DNA of 64,000 nt. Source: GCA-003244245 sp052390115 (GTDB taxonomy: Bacteria > Actinomycetota > Actinomycetes > Mycobacteriales > Pseudonocardiaceae). The notes under the pieces are model-generated. The model was not told the DNA's origin and did not search any database. It was given only the letters and a program-made list of their open reading frames with translations. Positions 16,229 to 25,860 of the stretch are shown here, piece by piece. Numbering within the stretch: position 1 is the first letter of the stretch; every line of letters begins with the position of its first letter. The stretch covers positions 1 to 64,000 of the forward strand of contig JBQTHE010000053.1 in NCBI GenBank assembly GCA_052390115.1, given 5' to 3'. Both the position numbers and the translations under genes were made by a program.

Positions 16229-17757
16229 GGCCGTCTCCAGGTCCGCCCGGTCCGGGCGATCATCCGGTCCGCCGACGACGGTCCCCAGGTACCCGCGGAG
16301 TACGGCTCAGGCCGATCCTGCTTAGCCCAGTGCTCGAGTACCGGGTCCAGGATCGCCCAGGACAGCTCCACCTCGGCGTTGACCGGGAACAACGACGGCT
16401 CGCCGAGCAGCACGTCCAGCAGCAGCCGCTCGTAGGCCTCGGGCGAGGACTCGGTGAACGCCGTGCCGTAGCTGAAGTCCATCGTGACGTCACGGACCTC
16501 CATCGCGGTACCGGGCACCTTGGAGCCGAACCGGATCGTGACCCCCTCGTCCGGCTGAACCCGGATGACCAGGGCGTTCTGTCCCAGCTCCTCGGTCATG
16601 GTCTCCTCGAAAGGCAGATGCGGAGCCCGCTTGAAGATCACCGCGATCTCGGTGACCCGGCGGCCCAGCCGCTTGCCGGTGCGCAGGAAGAACGGCACCC
16701 CGGCCCACCGCCGGTTCTCCACCTGCAGCGTGATCGCGGCAAAGGTCTCGGTGGTGGAGTCCTGATGGAAGCCCTGTTCTTCGAGTACCCCGGCGACCTT
16801 GGTGCCGCCCTGCCAGCCGGCCGTGTACTGGCCGCGTGCGGTGGTCTCGTCCAACGGTTCCACGAGCTTGGTGGCGGAGAGCACTTTGATCTTCTCGCCG
16901 CGCAGCGAATCGGGGGAGAAGGACAGCGGTTCCTCCATCCCGGTCAGCGCGAGCAGCTGCAGCAGGTGGTTCTGGATCACGTCCCGGGCGGCCCCGATGC
17001 CGTCGTAATAGCCGGCCCGGCCGGCCAGCCCGATGTCCTCGGCCATGGTGATCTGCACGTGGTCCACGTAGTGGCTGTTCCAGATCGGCTCGTAGAGCTC
17101 GTTGGCGTAGCGCAGCGCGAGAATGTTCTGGACGGTCTCCTTGCCGAGGTAGTGGTCGATGCGGAACACCGACTCCTCGGGAAAGACGTCGTTGACGATC
17201 TCGTTGAGCTCGCGGGCGCTGCGCAGATCGTGCCCGAACGGCTTCTCGATGACCACGCGGCGCCACTGGTCGCCGTTGCTCGCCGCCAGCCCCGTACGGG
17301 CGAGCTGCTTGAGCACCACCGGGAACATCGCGGGCGGGACGGACAGGTAGAAGGCGTGGTTGCCGCCGGTGCCCCGGTCCCGATCGAGATCTTCGACGGC
17401 CGACGCGAGATCGTCGAAGGCGGCGTCGTCATCGAAGCTGCCGGTCACGAACCTGACGCCCTCAGCCAGCCGGTCCCAGACCTCCTGACGGAAGGGGGTC
17501 CGGGCATGGTCCCGGACCGCGTCATGGACCAGCTCGGCGAAGTCCTCGTCGGCCCAATCCCGGCGGGCGAACCCGACCAGGGCGAAGCCAGGCGGCAGCA
17601 GGCCCCGGTTGGCGAGGTCGTAGATCGCCGGCATTAGTTTCTTGCGGGACAGGTCCCCGGTCACGCCGAAGATCACGACACCGCACGGGCCGGCGATCCG
17701 GGGCAGCCGCTTGTCCCGGGGGTCCCGCAACGGGTTGACCCCGCCTTCGGGGGTCAT
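16225..17757 (-). CDS. zwf: Glucose-6-phosphate 1-dehydrogenase
   Basis: 510-residue Zwf that oxidises glucose 6-phosphate to 6-phosphogluconolactone, generating NADPH. The coenzyme fold motif VIFGVTGDLSRKKLMPA and the active-site RIDHYLGKETVQN are intact, as are the substrate-binding EKPFGHDL and the C-terminal blocks. The start overlaps the pgi stop by 4 bp. The expected OpcA partner is encoded 2.9 kb downstream. Confidence 0.97.
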   Translation of the reverse strand: MTPEGGVNPLRDPRDKRLPRIAGPCGVVIFGVTGDLSRKKLMPAIYDLANRGLLPPGFALVGFARRDWADEDFAELVHDAVRDHARTPFRQEVWDRLAEGVRFVTGSFDDDAAFDDLASAVEDLDRDRGTGGNHAFYLSVPPAMFPVVLKQLARTGLAASNGDQWRRVVIEKPFGHDLRSARELNEIVNDVFPEESVFRIDHYLGKETVQNILALRYANELYEPIWNSHYVDHVQITMAEDIGLAGRAGYYDGIGAARDVIQNHLLQLLALTGMEEPLSFSPDSLRGEKIKVLSATKLVEPLDETTARGQYTAGWQGGTKVAGVLEEQGFHQDSTTETFAAITLQVENRRWAGVPFFLRTGKRLGRRVTEIAVIFKRAPHLPFEETMTEELGQNALVIRVQPDEGVTIRFGSKVPGTAMEVRDVTMDFSYGTAFTESSPEAYERLLLDVLLGEPSLFPVNAEVELSWAILDPVLEHWAKQDRPEPYSAGTWGPSSADRMIARTGRTWRRP

Positions 17758-19364
17758 GACCCGCGTTCGGGCAGCGCCCGGACCACCTGGACCAGCCCGG
17801 CTACCCGGTCGATCAGGTGCAGCCGCAGCACCGGCCGGCCGTGCGCGGCGAGCACCTCGGCATCGCCCACAGCCTGGGCCCGTTGCAGGTCTCCGAGGGT
17901 GAACGCGGTGCCTGGCACGGGGATGTCCTCGACGACCTCACTGGTCAGCTGCAAGAACGCCCCGTTCTGGTGGCCGCCCTTGTGGTACTGGCCGGTCGAA
18001 TGCAGGAAACGGGGGCCCCATCCGAAGGTGGTCTGCAGGTGGGTGCGGCGGGCCAACTCCGATCGCAAGACTAGGGCCGAGGCGTCGGCGATGCGATCCA
18101 GATACGCCTGCACCGCGAGGTAGCCCCGCTCCGGGGTGGCGGCGACCAGTGCGTCCATGGCGTCGCGCAGGGTGGCAACACCGGCCGGCAACCAGTCCCC
18201 GACGGGATGGACTGCGACAGCACCATCGACGAATGCCAGCCCGGCGGTCGGTTTGTCGATATCCAGATGGGCCCGGGCCGCCACCTTCGCGGCCTCCACG
18301 TCGGGCTGGTCGAAGGGGTTGATCCCCAGCAGCCGGCCCACCACCGCGGTGGCGTGCTCCCAGAGCAGCACCTGCTCGCCCAGGGTGCCGGTGACGGCTA
18401 TCGGGGCGGCCACGACAGCGGGCCCGATCGCGACCGGGATGGCATCCGGTCCGGCGTCGGCGAAGCCGGGCGCAGCCGGATCCTCCACGACAACCGGGAG
18501 CAGCCCGGTGCCCTCCTTGCCGGTGGACTCGGCGATGAGCTGCTCGGCCCAGTCGCCGAAACCGACGATCCCCGAGCCGGTGTCAGCGAGCACCACCTTG
18601 TCGGCACCGGCGGCATGCCCGGCAGCCAGCGCGGCAGCCAGTCGCAGTGCTGGGTTCGCCGGATCGTCGACGGCCAGCAGCGGCGCCGCCTCCGCCGCGT
18701 CGTCCAACAGGCTCGCGATATCCGCCCCGGCCAGGCCGGCCGGGACCAGGCCGAAGGCGGTCAGCGCGGAGTAGCGCCCGCCCACGTCCGGATCAGCGGT
18801 GATCACCGCGCGGTAGCCCTCGGCGTCGGCGATCTGCTGTAGCGGCGACCCTGGGTCGGTCACCACCACCAGATGCGCCGCCGGATCCAGCCCGGCCGCG
18901 GTGAACGCGGCGGCGAACACCCGCCGGTGGCTGTCGGTCTCCACCGTGGAGCCCGACTTGGACGACACCACGAGCACGGTCCGCTCCAGGTCTCCGGCCA
19001 GCGCGTCGGCCACCTGGCCGGGGTCGGTGGTGTCCAGCACGGTCAGCGCGACCTCGTCAGTGGCGCAGATGACCTCCGGGGCCAGCGACGAGCCCCCCAT
19101 CCCGGCCAGCACGACCCGATCGATGCCGTCGGAGTGCAGGTCGGCCCGCAGCGCCTCGATGGTGGCCAGCAGCGGCCGGGAGGTCTCGGGCAGCGCCACC
19201 CAGGCCAGCCGCCGGGCGGCTTCTGGCTCGGCCTGGGGACCCCACAGCGTCGGATCCTGACGGGCCAGCGCGGAGGCCACCCGCTCTGCGATGAGCTTGT
19301 CGACCAGTAACCCCGTCTCGCCTGCCAGGCCGGGGAAGCGGATCTCGACGGCGAGCTGTGGCAT
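17754..19364 (-). CDS. pgi: Glucose-6-phosphate isomerase
   Basis: 536-residue phosphoglucose isomerase of the divergent actinobacterial type. Sugar isomerase blocks include AGMGGSSLAPEV, VVSSKSGSTVET and PDVGGRYSALTAFGLVPA. The C-terminal part carries GWGPRFLHSTGQYHKGG with the catalytic Lys/His region. It lies 6 bp after the tal stop and overlaps zwf by 4 bp, linking glycolytic and pentose-phosphate flux in one operon. Confidence 0.95.
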   Translation of the reverse strand: MPQLAVEIRFPGLAGETGLLVDKLIAERVASALARQDPTLWGPQAEPEAARRLAWVALPETSRPLLATIEALRADLHSDGIDRVVLAGMGGSSLAPEVICATDEVALTVLDTTDPGQVADALAGDLERTVLVVSSKSGSTVETDSHRRVFAAAFTAAGLDPAAHLVVVTDPGSPLQQIADAEGYRAVITADPDVGGRYSALTAFGLVPAGLAGADIASLLDDAAEAAPLLAVDDPANPALRLAAALAAGHAAGADKVVLADTGSGIVGFGDWAEQLIAESTGKEGTGLLPVVVEDPAAPGFADAGPDAIPVAIGPAVVAAPIAVTGTLGEQVLLWEHATAVVGRLLGINPFDQPDVEAAKVAARAHLDIDKPTAGLAFVDGAVAVHPVGDWLPAGVATLRDAMDALVAATPERGYLAVQAYLDRIADASALVLRSELARRTHLQTTFGWGPRFLHSTGQYHKGGHQNGAFLQLTSEVVEDIPVPGTAFTLGDLQRAQAVGDAEVLAAHGRPVLRLHLIDRVAGLVQVVRALPERGS

Positions 19365-19370
19365 CGGCGG

Positions 19371-20498
19371 TCAGTGCCCCGGCTGCTGGGCGACCTTGGC
19401 CAACTGCGCGGCCACTGTCTCACCCAGCTCGACCCAGGAGGCGTCGAACTTCTCCACGCCCTCACGCTCGAGCACCACGAACACATCGTCGAGGTCGATC
19501 CCGATCCCGGCCAGCTCGTCGAAGGTGCGCTGGGCCTGCTCGGCGGTGCCCGACACCTGGTCGCCCGGCACCTCGCCGTGGTCGGCCAGCGCACGCAGCG
19601 TCTTCTCCGGCATGGTGTTCACCACCCCCGGTGCGATCAGTTCGGTGACGTACTTGGTATCCGGGTAGGCCGGGTTCTTCACCCCGGTGGACGCCCACAG
19701 CGGCCGCTGCGGGCGCGCTCCGGCCTCCTGCAGGCGAGTCCAGCGCTCGGTCGCGAACTCCTGCTGGTACGCGGCGTAGGCGAGCCGGGCGTTGGCCACC
19801 GCCGCCTGCCCGCGCAGCGCCAGCGCCGGCTCGGTGCCGATCGCCTCCAGCCGCTGGTCCATCTCGGTGTCCACCCGGGAGACGAAGAACGAGGCCACCG
19901 ACGCGATCGCCGCCAGGTCGTGCCCGTTGGCCCTGGCCCCCTCCAGGCCGGCGAAGAAGGCCGCCATCACCTCACGGTAGCGCTGTACCGAGAAGACCAG
20001 CGTGACGTTGACGCTGATCCCGTCGGCCAGCGTGCCGGTGATGGCGGGCAGACCCGCCGCCGTCGCCGGAATCTTGATCATGAGGTTGGGCCGGTCGACC
20101 ACCTTCCACAGCTCGCGAGCCTGGGCGAGGGTGGCCTCGGTGTCGTGCGCCAGCCGGGGGTCGACCTCCAGCGACACCCGGCCGTCCACCCCGCCGGTGG
20201 TCTCCCAGGTCCCGCTGAACACGTCGCAGGCCAGTTGCACGTCGGCCACGGTGATCTCCCGCACGGCCTCGTCGACCGAGGCGCCGCGGGCCGCCAGCTC
20301 GTGCACCTGCTCGGCGTAGTCGTCGGCGTGGGCCACCGCACCAGCGAAGATCGTCGGGTTGCTGGTCACCCCGACCACGTGCCGATCGCGGATCAAGCCG
20401 GCCAGGTTGCCCGAGTTGATCCGCTGCCGGGACAGATCGTCCAGCCAGATCGACACACCCGCCTCGGACAGAGCCTGCAAGGTATCGGTGCTGCCCAT
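19371..20498 (-). CDS. tal: Transaldolase
   Basis: 375-residue class of transaldolase found in actinobacteria; it moves a dihydroxyacetone unit between sedoheptulose 7-phosphate and glyceraldehyde 3-phosphate. VSIWLDDLSRQRI at the start, GVTSNPTIF, LMIKIPATAAGL and WASTGVKNP are present. The gene lies between tkt (28 bp away) and pgi (6 bp), in the order common in the Pseudonocardiales and mycobacteria. Confidence 0.97.
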   Translation of the reverse strand: MGSTDTLQALSEAGVSIWLDDLSRQRINSGNLAGLIRDRHVVGVTSNPTIFAGAVAHADDYAEQVHELAARGASVDEAVREITVADVQLACDVFSGTWETTGGVDGRVSLEVDPRLAHDTEATLAQARELWKVVDRPNLMIKIPATAAGLPAITGTLADGISVNVTLVFSVQRYREVMAAFFAGLEGARANGHDLAAIASVASFFVSRVDTEMDQRLEAIGTEPALALRGQAAVANARLAYAAYQQEFATERWTRLQEAGARPQRPLWASTGVKNPAYPDTKYVTELIAPGVVNTMPEKTLRALADHGEVPGDQVSGTAEQAQRTFDELAGIGIDLDDVFVVLEREGVEKFDASWVELGETVAAQLAKVAQQPGH

Positions 20499-20526
20499 CA
20501 GGGATTCTCCCGCCTGCTATGGGTCT

Positions 20527-22632
20527 TTAGTCCGGTATGCGACCCAGCGTACGGCGGGCCGCGTCTGCCACCGCCTCGCCGGTGAAGCCGAACTCCCGGA
20601 ACAGCGTCTTCCAGTCGGCGGAGGCGCCGAAATGCTCCAGCGAGACCACCTCACCGTGATCGCCGACGAAGCGGTGCCACGGCATCGCGACGCCGGCCTC
20701 GACGGCCACCCGGGCCTTCACCGACGGGGGGAGTATCTGATCGCAGTAGGCCTGGCCCTGCGCGTCGAACCACTCCACGCACGGCATGGACACCACCCGG
20801 GTCCCGATGCCCTCGGCCGCCAGTATCTCCTGTGCGGCGACCGCGAACTGCACTTCGGAACCGGTGGCGATCAGCAGCACGTCGGGCAGCCTCTTGCCGA
20901 CGTCGGAGGCGGTGTCTGAGAGTACGTAGCCGCCGCGGGCGACGCCTGCGGCGTCGGTGCCTTCCAGGACGGGCACACCCTGCCGGGTCAGGCACAGGCC
21001 GGTAGGCCGCGTGCCCTTCTCCAGCAGTGCCTTCCACGCCGCCGCGGTCTCGTTGGCGTCCGCGGGTCGGACCACGTCCAGCCCGGGAATGGCCCGCAGC
21101 GCGGCCAGGTGCTCGACCGGCTGATGAGTGGGGCCGTCCTCGCCGAGCCCGATGGAGTCGTGGGTCCAGACGTAGGTGGTCGGCGCCTGCATCAGCGCTG
21201 CCAGCCGCACCGCGGCTCGCATGTAGTCGCTGAAGATCAGGAACGTGCCGCCGTAGGGCCGGGTTGGACCATGCAGCACGATCCCGTTGAGGATCGTGCC
21301 CATGGCATGCTCGCGCACCCCGAAGTGCAGGGTGCGCCCGTAGGGGTGCGCGGTCCACATCTTCGTGGAGGTCTTCTCGGGTCCGAACGAGTCGGCACCC
21401 TTGATCGTGGTGTTGTTGCTTTCACCGAGGTCGGCAGAACCACCCCACAGCTCCGGGAGCACCTCCCCGATGGCCGACAGCACCTCCCCGGACGCCTTGC
21501 GCGTGGCCACGTCTTTCGACCCGGGCTCCCACGTGGGCAGCTTCTCCGCCCAGCCGGCGGGTAGCTCCCGGCGAGTCAGGCGGTCGAATAACGCGGCGCC
21601 TGACGGGTTGGCCTGCCGCCAAGAGTCGAAGGACTGCTGCCACTGTGCGTGCGCGGCCTGGCCGCGGGCCACCACCTGGCGGGCGTGCTCCAGCACCGCT
21701 GCCTCGACCACGAAGGAGCGCTCGGGGTCAAAGCCCAGTATCTCTTTCACCGTGGCCACCTCGTCGGCGCCCAGCGCGGAGCCATGCGCGGCCCCGGTGT
21801 TCATCTTGTTCGGCGCCGGATAAGCGATCACGGTGCGTAGCACGATCAGTGAGGGCCGTCCGGTCTCGGCCTTGGCCGCCTTGATCGCGTCCAGGATGCC
21901 GACGACGTCCTCGCCGCCATTCACGGTCTGCACATGCCAGCCGTATGCCTCGTAGCGGGCGGCGGTGTCCTCCGACAGCGCGATCGCGGTGTCGTCCTCG
22001 ATGGAGATCTCGTTGGAGTCGTAAAACACCATAAGGTTGCCGAGCTCCTGGGTGCCGGCCAGCGAGCAGGCTTCCGAGGTGACGCCCTCCTGGATGTCGC
22101 CGTCGGAGGCGAAGACGTAGATGTGGTGGTCGAAGGGACTCTCGCCCGGCGGAGTGTCGGGATCGAACAGGCCGCGCTCCCGGCGAGCGGCCATGGCCAT
22201 CCCGACTGCGGCGCCCAGACCCTGGCCCAACGGTCCGGTAGTGATCTCTACGCCGACGGTGTGCCCGTACTCGGGGTGGCCCGGGGTCTTGGAACCCCAG
22301 GTGCGCAGCTGCTCGATGTCCTCCAGCTCCAGCCCATAGCCGGACAGGAACAGCTGCAGGTACAGCGTCAGGCTGGAGTGGCCGACGGACAGCACGAACC
22401 GGTCCCTGCCGGTCCAGGCTGGATCGGTGGGATCGTGCCGCAACACCCGCTGGAACAGCGTGTATGCCAGCGGGGCAAGGCTCATGGCGGTGCCTGGGTG
22501 ACCGCTGCCGACGCGCTGCACCGCGTCAGCGGCGAGCACCCGGATGGTGTCCACCGCGCGGATGTCCAGATCGGTCCAGTCGTCGGGCACCCGGGGGGTG
22601 GTGAGCTGGGTCAGATCGTCGATGACGGACAC
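20527..22632 (-). CDS. tkt: Transketolase
   Basis: 701-residue thiamine-diphosphate enzyme of the pentose phosphate pathway. The N-terminal GHPGTAMSLAPLAYTLF, the ThDP/metal motif FASDGDIQEGVTSEA, GREHAM-like FGVREHAMG and the pyrimidine-domain DSIGLGEDGPTHQPVEHLA are all present, as is the C-terminal region. It is the first gene of the minus-strand block and is divergent from ctaB. Confidence 0.97.
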   Translation of the reverse strand: MSVIDDLTQLTTPRVPDDWTDLDIRAVDTIRVLAADAVQRVGSGHPGTAMSLAPLAYTLFQRVLRHDPTDPAWTGRDRFVLSVGHSSLTLYLQLFLSGYGLELEDIEQLRTWGSKTPGHPEYGHTVGVEITTGPLGQGLGAAVGMAMAARRERGLFDPDTPPGESPFDHHIYVFASDGDIQEGVTSEACSLAGTQELGNLMVFYDSNEISIEDDTAIALSEDTAARYEAYGWHVQTVNGGEDVVGILDAIKAAKAETGRPSLIVLRTVIAYPAPNKMNTGAAHGSALGADEVATVKEILGFDPERSFVVEAAVLEHARQVVARGQAAHAQWQQSFDSWRQANPSGAALFDRLTRRELPAGWAEKLPTWEPGSKDVATRKASGEVLSAIGEVLPELWGGSADLGESNNTTIKGADSFGPEKTSTKMWTAHPYGRTLHFGVREHAMGTILNGIVLHGPTRPYGGTFLIFSDYMRAAVRLAALMQAPTTYVWTHDSIGLGEDGPTHQPVEHLAALRAIPGLDVVRPADANETAAAWKALLEKGTRPTGLCLTRQGVPVLEGTDAAGVARGGYVLSDTASDVGKRLPDVLLIATGSEVQFAVAAQEILAAEGIGTRVVSMPCVEWFDAQGQAYCDQILPPSVKARVAVEAGVAMPWHRFVGDHGEVVSLEHFGASADWKTLFREFGFTGEAVADAARRTLGRIPD

Positions 22633-22845
22633 ACTCGTGCTCCTGACTGTGTTCGGTTCGGCGCCGGTGGCGAGGGCGGCCTGCGCAGGCCAGCCTCTTG
22701 ACCTCCCACCCTAGCGAGAAGACGCCAGCCCGCGATCCGAACTGCCGCACCGCCCCCACCCCGGGTGATGCACGCCACGCGATTACCATCGGCAGTCACG
22801 TACCCACCCCCGACCAGGCCCGATCAGCGACGACGAGGAGCCGCG
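22633..22845. promoter_or_regulatory. Divergent tkt/ctaB promoter region
   Basis: A 213-bp gap between divergently transcribed tkt and ctaB must carry promoters for both. No confident -35/-10 pair was picked out by eye. GACGAGGAG (22832-22840) is the ctaB ribosome-binding site. Confidence 0.4.
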
Positions 22846-23760
22846 GTGAGCAGTGCCGTCGAGGCTCCCGCAGGATCGCGCGTATCGCGCCATCGCGGCG
22901 GTGCGCTGCGCGGCTATGTCGCGCTGACCAAGCCGCGAGTGATCGAGCTGCTTCTGGTCACCACCATCCCGGCGATGTTGCTAGCGGCGGGAGGGGTGCC
23001 GTCCTTGTGGCTGATTCTGGCCACCCTGCTGGGCGGCATCATGGCCGCGGGCAGCGCCAATGCGCTGAATTGTGTAGCCGATGCCGATATCGACGCCCAG
23101 ATGAAACGGACCCGAGCCCGGCCGCTGGTCACCCACGAGGTGCCCATTCACCACGCGCTGGTCTTCGGGATCGCGTTGGGGGTGGCTTCGTTCGGCTGGC
23201 TGTGGGCCACCACCAACCTGCTCTCGGCGCTGCTAGCGGTCGGGACGATCCTGTTCTATGTATTCGTCTACACGCTGGTGCTCAAACGCCGCACCGCACA
23301 GAACATCATCTGGGGTGGCGCCGCCGGGTGCATGCCGGTGGTGATCGGCTGGTCGGCGGTCACCGGCACGGTGGGCTGGCCTGCGCTGGTGATGTTCGGA
23401 GTGGTCTTCTTCTGGACCCCGCCGCACACCTGGGCGCTGGCGATGAAGTTCCGCGAGGACTACCAGCGGGTGGGCGTGCCGATGCTGCCCGCGGTGGCCT
23501 CCCCGGTGTCTGTGGCCCGCCGGATCGTCATGTTCAGCTGGCTGATGGTGGCTTGGAGCCTGCTCCTGATCCCGGCCACGGGCTGGATCTACGCCGCGGT
23601 GGCGGTGCTGGCCGGCGGCTGGTTCGTGGTGATGGCACACCGGCTGCACGCCGCTGTGCGCCGCGGCCTGGCGGTCAACCCCATGCGCTTGTTCCACTTC
23701 TCCAACACCTACCTGGCACTGGTCTTCGTAGCGATCGCCGTCGACTCAGTGCTGCTGTAG
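22846..23760 (+). CDS. ctaB: Protoheme IX farnesyltransferase (heme O synthase)
   Basis: 304-residue UbiA-superfamily membrane enzyme that adds farnesyl to heme B for cytochrome oxidase. The first Asp-rich motif is NCVADADIDAQMKRTRARPL and the second region KRRTAQNIIWGGAAGCMPV; about eight or nine hydrophobic spans are visible. The frame is open to 22765, but GTG 22846 is chosen because GAGGAG lies 5 nt upstream and the extra residues are unlike the family. Heme A synthase (ctaA) is encoded separately at 40.8 kb. Confidence 0.95.
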   Translation: MSSAVEAPAGSRVSRHRGGALRGYVALTKPRVIELLLVTTIPAMLLAAGGVPSLWLILATLLGGIMAAGSANALNCVADADIDAQMKRTRARPLVTHEVPIHHALVFGIALGVASFGWLWATTNLLSALLAVGTILFYVFVYTLVLKRRTAQNIIWGGAAGCMPVVIGWSAVTGTVGWPALVMFGVVFFWTPPHTWALAMKFREDYQRVGVPMLPAVASPVSVARRIVMFSWLMVAWSLLLIPATGWIYAAVAVLAGGWFVVMAHRLHAAVRRGLAVNPMRLFHFSNTYLALVFVAIAVDSVLL

Positions 23761-24971
23761 GGCTGCTCTAGGGACGGACCGAAACCGCGATTCGGCGCCG
23801 AATAGCGCTCGGCGCGGGGCAGGAAACCGCGATTCGGCGCCGAATGGATGACTGCTGCTTTGGGGTGATGATGCATGGGACGGCGTGGTTTGCTGACCCG
23901 GCGGGTGGGGCCGGTGTTGAGCCGTTGCTGCCACGCCTCGTAGGTGGCGGGGCTCATGCCGTGAACAGCGGGCCCGCGATCGGCCGGAATGAGGGGCGGC
24001 CACGGCCAGTACCGGCCCACGCCGCGTGCGCTCCAGAAGCCGAGGCCGAGGACCAGGCCGAAGATCAGGTGCCCGATCAGCGAGAGCGAAACCGTGGTGG
24101 CGGTGAGGGGGAACATCAACTCCTCGCCGCGCGGGGCCAGCGCGACGGTCGCGATCAAACCGGTCCACACCGGGAAGACCGCGAAGGCCACCGCCGCGAG
24201 CACGACGTCGCGGCGCGACCACCGGTCGAGGCCCACCGCGAGCGCGACGACGAAGAACGCGATGCCGATCCCACCGCCGTCGCCGACGTAGCGCCACAGG
24301 TAGCCGACCACGGCGCCGGCCCGGGTCTCGGTACCGTCGGTGATCCAGGTGCCCATCGTCGGGATGAAATCGCCCCACCATCCGAGCATGTAGACGGTGT
24401 CGAGACGGAAGATGTCATAGACGACGCAGGCGACTATCCCCGAGACGAGCCCGCGCCCGACGATCCGGTCGGTGGGGTGCGGCGCGAACACAGCCATCAC
24501 CGCGAGTGTGGCAGCCAGCGGGATTATCACCAGTGCTGCGGTGGTGTTCATCGAGACGAGACCGAAGACCTGCGCGGAGATCGCGAGCAAGGGCAGCCCG
24601 GCCAGCAGGAGGTGCAGGCCGATCCGTGCGGCGATCCGGTTCTGGTCGCTGAACCATTCTCGAACTCCGGCGCGGGGTGCGAGCGCCGCGACGGTGACGA
24701 CGGCACGTGGCGCCAGCGATGGGGGTGCTAGCGAGGGGGCGGTGGTGATGTCGCGCGGCGCGAACGAGGGGGCGGTGATGACGGTGCGCGGCGCGAAGGA
24801 GGGGGCAGTGGTGATGTCGCGCGGGGCGAACGAGGGGGCGGACACGCGCAGTGACCCTAGGGACGCCGGGGCCGGCGGCGGTCGATTTTGAGAATCTCGG
24901 CGCCCGTCGGCCGGTTCATCGGTGGGTGACGGCGACGAGCGGCTTGGGATTAGGCCGCTTGGCGCAGTCAT
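23709..24971 (-). CDS. Polytopic membrane protein with repetitive tails
   Basis: 420 residues if read from ATG 24971; GTG 24845 is a shorter alternative. The core (about residues 105-320) has seven or so hydrophobic spans separated by short polar loops, including WWGDFIPTMGTWITDG; no family is recognised. The N-terminal tail contains four APSFAPRDITT-like repeats (24692-24843), and the last 40 residues are encoded by the 42-bp repeat with ATTCGGCGCCGAAT. The 3' end overlaps the convergent ctaB by 52 bp. The core looks real; both ends may be repeat DNA read through in frame. Confidence 0.6.
   Translation of the reverse strand: MTAPSGLIPSRSSPSPTDEPADGRRDSQNRPPPAPASLGSLRVSAPSFAPRDITTAPSFAPRTVITAPSFAPRDITTAPSLAPPSLAPRAVVTVAALAPRAGVREWFSDQNRIAARIGLHLLLAGLPLLAISAQVFGLVSMNTTAALVIIPLAATLAVMAVFAPHPTDRIVGRGLVSGIVACVVYDIFRLDTVYMLGWWGDFIPTMGTWITDGTETRAGAVVGYLWRYVGDGGGIGIAFFVVALAVGLDRWSRRDVVLAAVAFAVFPVWTGLIATVALAPRGEELMFPLTATTVSLSLIGHLIFGLVLGLGFWSARGVGRYWPWPPLIPADRGPAVHGMSPATYEAWQQRLNTGPTRRVSKPRRPMHHHPKAAVIHSAPNRGFLPRAERYSAPNRGFGPSLEQPYSSTESTAIATKTSAR
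23781..23847. repeat. Two 42-bp-spaced repeats with ATTCGGCGCCGAAT palindrome
   Basis: GAAACCGCGATTCGGCGCCG begins at 23781 and again at 23823, a 42-bp period. Each copy contains a perfect 14-bp palindrome (23790-23803 and 23832-23845). A diverged pair with the same spacing occurs at 25543-25610. Confidence 0.9.
24692..24843. repeat. Imperfect 30-36-bp tandem repeats
   Basis: Units resembling GATGTCGCGCGGCGCGAACG recur at 24747, 24777 (variant) and 24813, each followed by AGGGGGCG. On the minus strand they encode APSFAPRDITT-type peptide repeats in the membrane protein's N-terminal tail. Confidence 0.8.
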
Positions 24972-25542
24972 TTGACCTGAACGCCCAAGTCGGTTCTCAC
25001 GAACGCCGGTTGCGCTGCCCGGCCGGAACCTGGTGGCTGCGACGGGCGGTCGGCGCGGCGCGGTGACGGGACCGGGGCCGTTGTCGCGCACATAGCGACC
25101 AGGACGTCGCAGCGGCGTCGGGTCGTGTTGGGGTTTTTGCGAAGCATGCGAGGAGTAGAGCGAACCTCGGCTTGGCGGGACAATGCTCGTTAGGTCCTGT
25201 TTAACTAGCCTTCTCCTCAGCCGGGCTGGGTCGTCAGGCTGCAAGTGAGTACGAAAGTGGCCACCACGAGCTGCTTGGTCACCCTCAACCCCCCGGTGAC
25301 GAACCCGCTGGGTAACCCGTTGACTGCGTTGCGCATCCGTGGGGTCGTCCCGTGCTCTCTCTGATACAGCCCTGACGGCCGCCGAGGCTGACCGCGCAAG
25401 TTTCAGTTGCCCGCGGCGTACCGGTGCTCGTGCCCGCACTCGCGCTGGACATTGCCCGCGGATCTGGTGGCCAGGCACCCTCGCGCGGCGGTCGGCAATG
25501 CCCACCCCACCGGCCCGTGAACCGGTCGCTCTGGGCTGGGTC

Positions 25543-25610
25543 GGAACCGCTATCCGGCTCCGAATAGCGCGCGGCACGATGCCCGGAACCGCGATTCGCT
25601 TCGAAATACG
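25543..25610. repeat. Diverged copy of the 42-bp repeat pair
   Basis: GGAACCGCTATCCGGCTCCG at 25543 and GGAACCGCGATTCGCTTCG at 25585 are 42 bp apart, the same period as at 23781/23823. The central palindrome is degenerate here. Confidence 0.75.
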
Positions 25611-25632
25611 GGTGACGACCCTGCTCTGTTGT

Positions 25633-25695
25633 CGCCGAGTTCGACACCCGAGCTGCCCGACGCTGGCCGGGACAGCCCTGGTGTCGAACTCGGCG
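25633..25695. repeat. Perfect 16-bp inverted repeat
   Basis: CGCCGAGTTCGACACC (25633-25648) and GGTGTCGAACTCGGCG (25680-25695) are exact reverse complements with a 31-nt spacer. There is no T-tract, so it is not a standard terminator. Confidence 0.85.
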
Positions 25696-25860
25696 TAGGT
25701 ACCGAATGGCTGGCCGTCGGTCGCGGCAGGTCGAGGTACTCGACGTTCATGCGCAGCCGAGATGCGGTCCTCATCCCGGGTCGAATGTGCCCAGCACACC
25801 CACCCGGACCCCGTGAAGCACACGCTCATGTGGGTGTCGATACCGGTCAACTCGGCCACG

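Larger units (their letters stand above)
24972..25860. other. 889-bp region without a supported gene
   Basis: Open frames occur on both strands, but none has a recognisable domain or a convincing ribosome-binding site. The region holds a diverged pair of the 42-bp repeat (25543-25610) and a perfect 16-bp inverted repeat (25633-25695). It looks like decayed or repeat-rich DNA. Confidence 0.5.
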
